From: Actinomadura formosensis NBRC 14204
Lineage (GTDB): Bacteria; Actinomycetota; Actinomycetes; Streptosporangiales; Streptosporangiaceae
Reading direction: 5' to 3'
Assembly: GCF_001552155.1 (NCBI RefSeq)
Contig: NZ_BCQQ01000003.1
Coordinates: 34,497 to 98,496, forward strand
Length of the DNA stretch: 64,000 bases
The notes under the pieces were generated by a model. The model was not told the origin of the DNA. It saw only the letters and a program-made list of their open reading frames with translations, and ran no database searches. The first letter of the stretch is position 1. Each line of letters begins with the position of its first letter. The translations under genes were made by a program, and so were the position numbers. Of the stretch, positions 1 through 6,913 are shown piece after piece.

Positions 1-357
1 GAGACCGGAATCCTGATCAGGTGGGGCGCACCGAGGCAGGGGCGCGAGAAGGAGTCCCTCGAGCTCTTCCGGAAGTCCGCCGACTACTACAACCGTCTCG
101 TCACGGACGGGAAGCTCACCTACTTCGAGCCCTTCATGCTCGGCAGTGGTGACTCCGAGGTCGAGGCCGGTTTCTTCATCCTCAAGGGAGAAGTGGCCAG
201 CATCTTCGAACTGCTCGACAACCAGGAGTTCCGCGACCTGCTGGCACAGGGCAGCGTGCTGGCGGAGCACTACCGCTTCGACATGCTCGCAGTCGGCGAG
301 AGCATTCAGCGGGCGCTCGAGGAGTACCAGCGGGCACTCACGACCGTGGGCGCCTAA
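1..357 (+). CDS. Hypothetical protein, 5' end outside window
   Basis: The reading frame is open from the first base and stops at TAA 355–357, giving at least 118 residues. The visible part starts ETGILIRWGAPRQGREKE and ends in a helical tail rich in E, R and A. I recall similar short actinobacterial proteins of unknown function that begin with an IxWG..xxGRE pattern and have an alpha/beta make-up, but no function can be given. There is an internal ATG at 136, but the in-frame sequence before it looks equally coding, so the true start lies upstream of the window. The next gene follows after about 140 bases on the same strand. Confidence 0.7.
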   Translation, partial: ETGILIRWGAPRQGREKESLELFRKSADYYNRLVTDGKLTYFEPFMLGSGDSEVEAGFFILKGEVASIFELLDNQEFRDLLAQGSVLAEHYRFDMLAVGESIQRALEEYQRALTTVGA

Positions 358-498
358 CCCACGACACGCTCAGGGCGGAACCCCCAGGGTTTCGCCCTCT
401 TTTCATCACTGGCGCCCCTGGGGCCGCCGAGCAGATCAAGCACCCGCAGGCGCGGACGGGCGGCTCTCCTGTCAGGGGCGGATGCCATCATCGGGCGC

Positions 499-1029
499 GT
501 GACGGACCACGACGAGTTGCTGAGGCGGGTCGCCGAGCGAGCACTCCGGGAGTCCGGTGGCGCGCTCCCACACGCCACCGCGGAACAGATCGAACAAGCC
601 GAGGCGGCGCTCGGTTTCGCGCTGCCTCCGCTGCTGTCACGGCTCTATCAGGAGGTCGGCAACGGCGGGTTCGGCCCCGACTACCGGCTCCTGCCCCTGG
701 CCGGAACCGACGGCCGCACCGCGGTCAGCGCCTACCTGGCGGAGCATGCTCCCGGCCGGTGGCCGACCGGTGTCCTTCCCATCCTCGACTGGGGCTGTGC
801 CATGTACGCGGCAGTCGACTGCACCGACGCCCGAGCACCCGTCCTGCTCTTCGAACCCAACGCCGTGGAAGACGACTGGAGCGCCGCCTGGTTCGAGGAC
901 GCCGACAGCCTCGCCGACTGGCTCCAGGCGTGGCTCTCGGAAACCGGCTGGTACGAGGAGGAAGTCATGCTGAGCGAGGACTTCGCAGGCCCACAGCCCT
1001 GGCTCCCGGCCAGGCAACGATTGGGCTGA
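499..1029 (+). CDS. SMI1/KNR4 (SUKH)-like protein
   Basis: 176 residues from a GTG start (MTDHDELLRRVAERA). Residues 27–75 carry the typical SUKH pattern: ATAEQIEQAEAALGFALPPLL followed by LYQEVGNGGFGPDYRLLPL. The C-terminal part has a tryptophan-rich segment (SAAWFEDADSLADWLQAWL) seen in family members that read a cell-surface or toxin-like partner. SUKH proteins include immunity proteins of contact-dependent toxins and regulatory proteins; no toxin gene is adjacent here, so the role is open. It is the last gene before the left inverted repeat of the transposon-like block (1041), with only 11 bases between. The family call is fairly secure; the function is not. Confidence 0.8.
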   Translation: MTDHDELLRRVAERALRESGGALPHATAEQIEQAEAALGFALPPLLSRLYQEVGNGGFGPDYRLLPLAGTDGRTAVSAYLAEHAPGRWPTGVLPILDWGCAMYAAVDCTDARAPVLLFEPNAVEDDWSAAWFEDADSLADWLQAWLSETGWYEEEVMLSEDFAGPQPWLPARQRLG

Positions 1030-1040
1030 CGGACCGAGTC

Positions 1041-1078
1041 GGCCCGCGAGGAGGATCGGACCGGATTTTGGCGGTAGC
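1041..1078 (+). repeat. Left 38-bp terminal inverted repeat
   Basis: Exact reverse complement of 5918–5955. The outer end begins GGCCCGCGAGG and the inner end is ...TTTTGGCGGTAGC, resembling the conserved inner ends of Tn3-family repeats. Confidence 0.9.
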
Positions 1079-1170
1079 GGGCTGGGAGGCTGCGTTCGGT
1101 GTGGGCGTCCGGGCGTTGGCCTGCGTGGAGGCTGAGTGCAGAAGTTAGCGGTAGGCCCCGGCACTCGACC

Positions 1171-1206
1171 GGCGATGGTCGCGGCCATCAGGCCGCGACC
1201 ATCGCC
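1171..1206 (-). terminator. Hairpin after the DHA2 transporter
   Basis: A perfect 16-bp stem (1171–1186 with 1191–1206) closes on a 4-base loop ATCA. It sits 34 bases past the stop of the minus-strand transporter. There is no T run, so it is a GC-type terminator candidate, common in actinobacteria. Confidence 0.65.
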
Positions 1207-1239
1207 ATTCCCAGGTCAGTCGTGCGGCGCGGTTGTGGA

Positions 1240-2886
1240 TTACCGCTTTTGGGTGGGCTCGGTCGTCGGCTTGTTGCGCGGGCTGAACAGGAAACACAAC
1301 AGGACAGCGGCCACCAGAACCATGGCGCACGCCACGAGGGTGGTCTGCATGGCGTGGACGAAGCCGGTGGCGAACGTGTCGGCGGTGAGGCGTTCGTACA
1401 GGCTGGTCGTGGTGGGGCTCAGGCCGCCGGGCGGCGTGGGCGGACTGTAGTGCCGCGCGGCGGCGGTGCTGTTGTCGACGAACCGGGCGCGCAGATCCTC
1501 TGGTAGCTGACCGGCGCGCTTCTCGGCCTCACTGTGCAGGGCCGCGGAGAGGCGGGCCGACAGCAGCGCGCCCAGCATGGCGGTACCGAGGACCCCTCCG
1601 ACCTGCCGGATGGTGCTGGAGACACCGGAGGCCGCCCCGGCCAGTCGGGGATCGACGCCGTTCATGGTGGCCTGCTGCAGTGGCGCGAACGTGGCGCCGC
1701 TGGCGATCCCGATGATGGTCAAACCGGGCAGCAGGTTCCACGCGCTGCTGGTGGGGCCGGTCATGGCGACCAGCACCAGGAGGCCGACGGCCAGCAGGGT
1801 CGTCCCGGCCATCAGGATGTACTTGCCGCCGAACTTGTCCGACAGCCGTCCGGCGTACGCCGAGCCGGCCGCGGTGAGCGCGGCGTTCGGCAGCACCACC
1901 AGGCCGGTCTCCAGCGCCGAGTACCCGCGGGCCATCTGCAGGTACAGCACCAGCACGAACATGATGCCGATCATGCCGAGCTGGAAGACGAACCCGACCG
2001 CGTTACCGACCGCGAAGTCGCGCACACCGAACAGGGCCAGGGGCATCAGCGGCTCGTCGCGCCGGCGGTGCTGCCACAGGACGAACACCGCCAGCAGCAC
2101 GGCGCCCAGGGCGATGACCGAGGTGATGGTGACCGGCCCGGTGATGGTGCCCCAGTCGTAGCGTTCTCCCTCGATCAGGCCGAAGACGATGCCGCCGAGC
2201 CCGGCGGTGGCCAGCGCGACGCCGACCAGGTCGAGCCGGTGGGTGCGGCCCGAGCGCAGGGGCGGCGCGAACCTCAGCGCCAGCACGACGGTGATGATTC
2301 CGATCGGGACGTTGATGAAGAAGATCCAGCGCCAGCTGAGGTGGGCGAGCAGGAAGCCGCCGGTGACCGGGCCGACGATCGGGGCGAAGCCGACGATCGG
2401 GGCGAAGCCGACGATCGCGCCGAACAGGCCGAACGCGCGGCCGCGCAGGTGCGGCGGGAAGATGGTCAGGATCGACGAGATGACCTGCGGGAACAGCAGC
2501 GCCCCGCCCAGTCCCTGCAGCAGCCGGGCGGTCAGTAGCCAGGCAGGTGAGTCGGCCGGTCCGCACAGCGCCGAGGCGATGGTGAAGGTGATGATCCCGA
2601 TCACGTACAGCCGGCGGTATCCGAAGATGTCCCCCAGCCGGCCGGTGGTGATCAGCAGCACCGAGAAGACGGGCAGGTAGCCGTCGATGACCCACAGCAC
2701 CTGGTCGTAGGAGGCGTCGATGCCGTGGATCAGCGTGGGAACGGCGACGTTGACGATGGATCCGTCGAGCAACGACATGAAGAAGCCGATGCACATGATC
2801 GCGAGAACCAGCCACGGACGCCGCGTGACCGGCCGGTCGGCGGATCGGAGAGGATCAGAAGGGCGGGCGCGTTTCGTCACCATCAC
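1240..2886 (-). CDS. DHA2 family (EmrB/QacA-type) MFS drug efflux transporter
   Basis: 548 residues, as expected for 14-helix DHA2 proton antiporters of the cell membrane. It shows the family signature LDGSIVNVAVPTL in helix 1 and the RLGDIFGYRR loop between helices 2 and 3 (motif A), followed by repeated hydrophobic segments and a large external loop before the last helix (residues ~445–510). Starts are GTG 2886 or the adjoining ATG 2883; AAAAGGG lies upstream. The gene lies inside the 38-bp inverted repeats, so it is probably transposon cargo that exports a toxic compound; the substrate cannot be read from sequence. Odd: a 6-residue tandem duplication IVGFAP at residues ~157–168, produced by an 18-bp repeat. 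Confidence 0.9.
   Translation of the reverse strand: MMVTKRARPSDPLRSADRPVTRRPWLVLAIMCIGFFMSLLDGSIVNVAVPTLIHGIDASYDQVLWVIDGYLPVFSVLLITTGRLGDIFGYRRLYVIGIITFTIASALCGPADSPAWLLTARLLQGLGGALLFPQVISSILTIFPPHLRGRAFGLFGAIVGFAPIVGFAPIVGPVTGGFLLAHLSWRWIFFINVPIGIITVVLALRFAPPLRSGRTHRLDLVGVALATAGLGGIVFGLIEGERYDWGTITGPVTITSVIALGAVLLAVFVLWQHRRRDEPLMPLALFGVRDFAVGNAVGFVFQLGMIGIMFVLVLYLQMARGYSALETGLVVLPNAALTAAGSAYAGRLSDKFGGKYILMAGTTLLAVGLLVLVAMTGPTSSAWNLLPGLTIIGIASGATFAPLQQATMNGVDPRLAGAASGVSSTIRQVGGVLGTAMLGALLSARLSAALHSEAEKRAGQLPEDLRARFVDNSTAAARHYSPPTPPGGLSPTTTSLYERLTADTFATGFVHAMQTTLVACAMVLVAAVLLCFLFSPRNKPTTEPTQKR
2372..2417. repeat. 18-bp tandem repeat inside transporter gene
   Basis: The unit CCGACGATCGGGGCGAAG occurs at 2372–2389 and 2390–2407, followed by a partial third copy. 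It is in frame and duplicates IVGFAP in the protein. Confidence 0.9.
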
Positions 2887-3204
2887 AAAACACCCTTTTC
2901 CGGGATGTGATGAGTGACCTCCACCTTTCCCGCGTCATCGGGACCCGGGAGAAGCTGGTTGGCGAGGCGGAATGCCCAACGGTGAGAAGCCGGCTCGCGG
3001 CCCAGCACAGCGCGTTCAGCCCGCGTGTAGATCGTCGAGAGGTCGACCCGGGACGCGGACTGTCGATCCGCCCACGCCGGTGTTCGTCAAACGGTCGTTT
3101 CATCTGTGACGAACAGTCGAGGCCGGCGGCCGGGAACGCCCAGGAGGAAGCGTTCATCTGACCGTTCATTTTGTGTTAGCGCCCCGGCTTGATGATGAAC
3201 ACGT
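2887..3204. promoter_or_regulatory. Intergenic region with candidate resolvase res/operator site
   Basis: Between the divergent transporter and resolvase. It contains a 9-bp inverted repeat TGTTCGTCA / TGACGAACA (3081–3089 and 3107–3115) spaced by 17 bases, 35 bp in all, which matches the size of a Tn3-type res subsite. A direct pair CGTTCAT ... CGTTCAT follows near 3151–3170. Location directly upstream of the resolvase supports the reading, but no alignment to a known res site was possible. Confidence 0.4.
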
Positions 3205-3229
3205 TTGCCGAACGCCTGGAGGCGCGAGC

Positions 3230-3822
3230 ATGGCTCTGGTCGGACTCGTCCGGTCAGCACCAAGGATCAGGAGACCGCGCGCCAGCACGACGCGCTCGAT
3301 CCGATCTGCATCAATGTCTTCTTCGAGGAGAAGCGTTCGGGCAAGTTGAAGGTCGACGAACGGCCCGGCCTGCAGGCGGCCCTGGACTACATGCGCCCGG
3401 GCGACATGCTGACCGTCCAGGAGGCCGACTGGCTCGGCCGCAACCTGCTGGAGGGGCTGATCGTCCTGAACGATCTGTTCCAGCGCGGCATCGCCGTCAA
3501 GGTGCTGGAAGGGATCGCGGCCGGTGAGCATACCGAACGCTCCCTCATCCTGGACCTGGCCCTCGCCCTGGCCGATGACCGGCGCCGCGACATCGTCCGC
3601 AAGCCCCGCAACGGCCTGGAGGCAGCCCGCAAACGGGACCGGGTCGGTGGACGGCGCCCGGTGGTCGACGACGACAAGCGCGCCGCGATCCTAGCCCGCC
3701 GCGAGCGCGGGGAGTCCATCCGCACCATTGCCGCCGGGGTCAAGGTCTCGGCCGGCGTCGTCCACAAGACCCTGACCGAGGCCCGGCCAGAAACCCGTGC
3801 AGAGGCCCAGGACGAGCAGTAG
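3230..3822 (+). pseudogene. Serine resolvase (Tn3 TnpR-type), frameshifted near the start
   Basis: ATG 3230 opens with MALVGLVR and the frame must then shift by one base to continue VSTKDQETARQHDALDP, the conserved resolvase start where the Ser of VST is the nucleophile. Bases 3251–3252 (CG) look like an Arg codon lacking its third base. The rest is continuous to 3822 in one frame: the catalytic domain (FFEEKRSGK, RPGLQAALDYMRPGD, LGRN) and a C-terminal DNA-binding helix-turn-helix (RGESIRTIAAGVKVSAGVVHKTL). An open frame from ATG 3205 also exists but reads an unrelated N-terminus. The shift could be a true mutation or a sequencing error. Family members resolve cointegrates during Tn3 transposition. 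Confidence 0.75.
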
Positions 3823-3875
3823 CTCGTGCTGGGCCCCGCTTTACCTGGTGCCTCAGGCAGCGTCGGTCGTCCATC

Positions 3876-4230
3876 ATGCAGACGATCCAGCGGATCCGCC
3901 GCCACTGGGACGACATCCTTCGGGTCGGCGCCTCCATCCATACCGGCGCGGTGCGTGCCTACAACGTCATTCGCATGCTCTCCCGAGACGGCAACCCCAC
4001 CCCGCTCGGGTTGGCCATCGCCCACTTCAGGCGCCTGCACAAGACCCTCCACGTGCTGTCCCACATCGACGACGAGTCCTACCGGCGCGGCATCAAGGGC
4101 CAGACCAGCCTGCAAGAGTCCCGCCACGCCCTGGGACGGTACGTCTTCCACGGCAAACGCGGCGAGTTGCGCCAGCGCTACATCGAAGGGATGGAGGACC
4201 AGCTCGGCAAGCTCGGCCCGGTCCTCGATT
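3876..4230 (+). pseudogene. Tn3 transposase (TnpA) C-terminal fragment
   Basis: About 118 codons match the C-terminal domain of Tn3-family transposases: IRRHWDDILRVGASIHTGAVRAYNVIRML, GLAIAHFRRLHKTLHVLSHIDDESYRRGI and EGMEDQLGKLGPVLDC. A full TnpA is close to 1000 residues, so most of the N-terminal part is missing, and the last segment that normally follows VLNC (ITLWNTVYLD) is replaced by unrelated sequence from about 4230. It lies 50 bases downstream of the resolvase on the same strand, in the tnpR–tnpA order of some Tn3 elements. Clearly non-functional. Confidence 0.85.
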
Positions 4231-4403
4231 GCAGCCACGGGCAGGCCGCACCCGGGAGCTTCGCACCGCGTTTGGTTGCACATCCCTTGGCCGGGTCAGT
4301 GTCGGCCCGGGACTCCCATAAAGAAAGAGGGGCTGCTCCTGCGGCCCGAAATCTCCTCGACGAACAGCTCTATGGGCAGGTCGGACAACGCCAGGATCCG
4401 CAC

Positions 4404-5303
4404 CTAACCAAGTGTCGGCGGGTGCTGTGCCGGACGGCGTCCCCAGGCCGAGATCAGCGGTGCGAGAGTCAGGTCGAGTTCGCCGGCGTGGATGGCGGCC
4501 AGGTGCGCGTCGATCTCGGCGTCGTCGGCCAACCCGGCCGCGAGCAGCTCGCCGCGCACGTGCCGTATGGTCGCCGCCTCCAACCGGTCACAGGCCGGCC
4601 CGCCGACCGGGAACGAGCCCACCGCGGCGACATCTACCAAGCCGGCCTCACGCAATGCCCGCGGCAGCGTCCGGCCGTAGCGCAGGTCCGCGCCGCGGCG
4701 CGTCAGCAGCTCCCGGACCGCGTCGCGCAGCCGGTTGGCCCGCCGCTGCGCAGGGCCGCTGTCGTCCAGGCAGGCCAGTGGCTGCAGAGCGGTATCGGCG
4801 TCCTCGACCAGCAGCCAACCGCCGGGCCGTAGCGCCGCCGCCATCGTGGCCAACGCTCGGGCCCGGTCGGGTACATGGACCAGCACGAGCCGGGCGTGCA
4901 CCAGATCAAACGTCCCCGGCTCCGGGGGCGGATCAGCGGCGACGTCGTGCCGGCGCACCTCGTACCCGTTGCCCGCCTCCAGCCACGACGGGTCGATGTC
5001 GGTGGCCAGCACGTGCCCGGTCGGACCGACGGCCGCCGCGAGCGCCTCCGGGATACTGCGGCCACCGGCCCCCACCTCCCAGCAGCGCGAGCCGGCCCTG
5101 ACCCCGAGCCGATCAAAGTGCGCGCGCGTCACACCGTCGAACAGCTCGGCCAGCCAGACGAATCGCTCGCCCGCCTCGGCGCGCGCGTTGTCCAGCAGAT
5201 ACCCGCGGGCGAATGCGGACTCCCCACCGGGCACGGCAGCCGCGCCGGTCGGATCCAGTCGGCCACCGACGTCAGGCAGGCGGGGCGAGGAGGTCATCAC
5301 CAC
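4404..5303 (-). CDS. Class I SAM-dependent methyltransferase
   Basis: About 299 residues. The SAM-binding motif I reads CWEVGAGGRSIPEAL; the acidic end of strand beta-2 is in ATDIDPSWL; motif IV is FDLVHARLVLVHVP; and a typical LRPGGWLLVEDAD follows. The substrate is unknown; the closest general type is the UbiE/Methyltransf_11–25 group. The start is placed at GTG 5303 because GGGGGAGG lies 8 bases upstream; ATG 5297 is a close alternative, and the frame remains open further upstream to 5357. It is inside the transposon-like block beside an efflux pump, so a self-protection cargo role is possible but only inferred. Confidence 0.85.
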   Translation of the reverse strand: MVMTSSPRLPDVGGRLDPTGAAAVPGGESAFARGYLLDNARAEAGERFVWLAELFDGVTRAHFDRLGVRAGSRCWEVGAGGRSIPEALAAAVGPTGHVLATDIDPSWLEAGNGYEVRRHDVAADPPPEPGTFDLVHARLVLVHVPDRARALATMAAALRPGGWLLVEDADTALQPLACLDDSGPAQRRANRLRDAVRELLTRRGADLRYGRTLPRALREAGLVDVAAVGSFPVGGPACDRLEAATIRHVRGELLAAGLADDAEIDAHLAAIHAGELDLTLAPLISAWGRRPAQHPPTLG

Positions 5304-5369
5304 ATTGTCAACCTCCCCCGGCCACCACGCCACGACGACGGGAGAGGGACATCTCACACAGCCGACGAA

Positions 5370-5600
5370 TTATTCGGCCGCTTCGATCTCGGTGCGGGTG
5401 GTGGGGACCTCGACGGCGCGGCGGCTGCCGGTGGTGAGTTCGGGGACGTACTTGTAGATGGTGGAGCGGGAGACGCCGAGCAGCCGGGCGATGGAGGAGA
5501 CGGTGTTCTCCGGCCGGGTGAGCAGGTCGCGGGCGTTGCGGATCTGCTCTTCGGTCATGGCCGGGGCCGGCCGAGGCGCTGGCCGCGGGCGCGGGCGGCG
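5370..5600 (-). pseudogene. Serine resolvase C-terminal fragment
   Basis: Encodes MTEEQIRNARDLLT then VSSIARLLGVSRSTIYKYVPEL, the helix-turn-helix that ends Tn3-type resolvases. Upstream in a neighbouring frame is AAARARGQRLGRPRP, the linker that normally precedes it, so the join CGGCC/ATG carries another frameshift. No catalytic domain is present on this strand. Confidence 0.8.
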
Positions 5601-5847
5601 GCGAACTCGACCACCTCCGCCGGGACTTTCAGCGGAGTGTCCGCCAGTAACGTGCCCAGCATCCGGACCGTGCCCCACTGCACCGCGCCGCCCAACCGAG
5701 CTTGGTCGCCGGGCGCCGCTTGTCCGCCACCACCGCCCGCGCCTTCGCGTCCAGGCGGAAGAACTGCTCCAGCTCGCCGACCGTCACCTCATCACGGAAC
5801 CGCCGATACCGCGCGACCTGCTCATCCGACAAGAAATCAACTGGCAT
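5600..5847 (-). pseudogene. Tn3 transposase (TnpA) N-terminal fragment
   Basis: Starts MPVDFLSDEQVARYRRF and continues through FFRLDAKARAVVADKRRPATKLGWA, the conserved beginning of Tn3-family transposases (DUF4158 region). At about 5695 the frame shifts and then reads on as VQWGTVRMLGTLLADTPLKVPAEVVEF in a second frame, again expected transposase sequence. It then runs into resolvase-like AAARARG. So it is an N-terminal stub fused to the tail of a resolvase, next to the right inverted repeat. Confidence 0.8.
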
Positions 5848-5917
5848 GCCCCAGGAACGTAGAGCCCCGCCAACCGCACCAAGCCCGCCGTCACCGAACC
5901 GTCGTCAACCCCGCCGG

Positions 5918-5955
5918 GCTACCGCCAAAATCCGGTCCGATCCTCCTCGCGGGCC
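5918..5955 (-). repeat. Right 38-bp terminal inverted repeat
   Basis: Exact reverse complement of 1041–1078. AGTC follows at 5956–5959, matching AGTC at 1037–1040. Confidence 0.9.
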
Positions 5956-6044
5956 AGTCCAAGCACGCCGCCCAGACAGCCTGGGCTGACAAGCTCCTCA
6001 CCAGCGAGAAATGGCGGAGCGGTGATCAGGGCTACGAGTTCGCG

Positions 6045-6700
6045 TCCGGCTGGGCCTGCGGCAGGGTGAGGCGCTCGGACTCCGCTGGAAGTTCATCGAC
6101 CTGGACGGCGGGTCCGTGCGGGTGTAGTGGCAGCTCTCGCGGCTGAAGTGGCGGCACGGCTGCGACGATGTCGCCGCGTGCACTGAGGGCAAGCACCGGC
6201 GCCCGTGCCCGAAGGCGCGGCGGGTGCCCGGCCGGCGGCACACCTGCGTCCCGGCGGCCACCGAGCGGCTGTGCCCGAAGCGGACCAGCGGCGGGCTGGT
6301 GTTCCGCAAGCCCAAGCGGACGGTGCCGCTCCCGCCGGAGCTGGTGCCCGTGCTGAAGGCGCACCGCAAGCGGCAGCGTGAGGGGCGTCTCGCCGCGGCG
6401 AACGCCTGGGAGGACAACGACCTGGTGTACTGCCGGCCGAACGTGCGGCCGATCGATCCGCGCAACGACTGGAAGGACATCCTTGCTGCGGCCGGAGTAC
6501 GGGACGCCCGGATGCATGATGGGCGGCACACCGCCGGGACACTGCTGATCGAACAGAGCGTTCACGTCCGCACCGTTCAGGAGATCCTCGGCCACCCCGA
6601 CATCCGGCTCACCCAGCAGTACACCCACGTCGCTACGCCGAGGGCCCAGGATGGTATGCAGCGCATGGGACGGGCCCCGGGGGGGGGCGCCGTGATCATG
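6045..6700 (+). pseudogene. Tyrosine integrase, 5'-truncated with in-frame stop
   Basis: The frame reads GLRQGEALGLRWKFIDLDGGSVRV, then a TAG stop near 6125, then WQLSRLKWRHGCDD and on through RTSGGLVFRKPKRTVPLPPEL to the catalytic core HDGRHTAGTLLIEQ and LGHPDIRLTQQYTHV. These hold the R...HxxR...LGH...Y set of tyrosine recombinases. The N-terminal SAM-like DNA-binding domain is absent: the right end of the transposon-like block is only about 90 bases upstream. The 3' end runs toward tRNA-Thr, as is usual for integrases of integrative elements that use a tRNA gene as attachment site. A long ATG frame from 6224 covers only the last part. Confidence 0.8.
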
Positions 6701-6777
6701 GGAACTGCAACACGAATTGCAACCAGGACGACGAAGGACGCCCACCGGAATCAGGTGAACGCCCTGGTCACATACCG

Positions 6778-6850
6778 AGCCGCCTGTCGGAATCGAACCG
6801 ACGACCTATTCATTACGAGTGAATCGCTCTGCCGACTGAGCTAAGGCGGC
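6778..6850 (-). tRNA. tRNA-Thr (anticodon CGT)
   Basis: On the minus strand: acceptor GCCGCCT pairing with AGGCGGC, D-arm GCTC...GAGC, anticodon stem ATTCA/TGAAT with loop CTCGTAA (anticodon CGT), T-arm GTCGG TTCGATT CCGAC. CCA is not encoded. The 3' end faces the decayed integrase. Confidence 0.93.
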
Positions 6851-6913
6851 TTGCCGTGCGGAACACGGCTAGGTGAAGTCTAGCGGGTGTCGGGGGGTGG
6901 GTGCGCACGGGTT

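Larger units (their letters stand above)
1041..5955. mobile_element. Tn3-family-like transposon with 38-bp terminal inverted repeats, decayed
   Basis: A 38-base sequence at 1041–1078 (GGCCCGCGAGG...GGCGGTAGC) recurs as an exact reverse complement at 5918–5955. Immediately outside both copies is AGTC (1037–1040 and 5956–5959), a possible 4-bp target duplication; the usual Tn3-family duplication is 5 bp, so this is slightly off. Thirty-eight base pairs is the characteristic Tn3-family repeat length. Inside are a frameshifted serine resolvase, a C-terminal piece of a Tn3 transposase, and a separate N-terminal transposase piece next to the right end, together with an intact DHA2 efflux transporter and a SAM methyltransferase as apparent cargo. 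The element can no longer move by its own enzymes. Confidence 0.8.
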
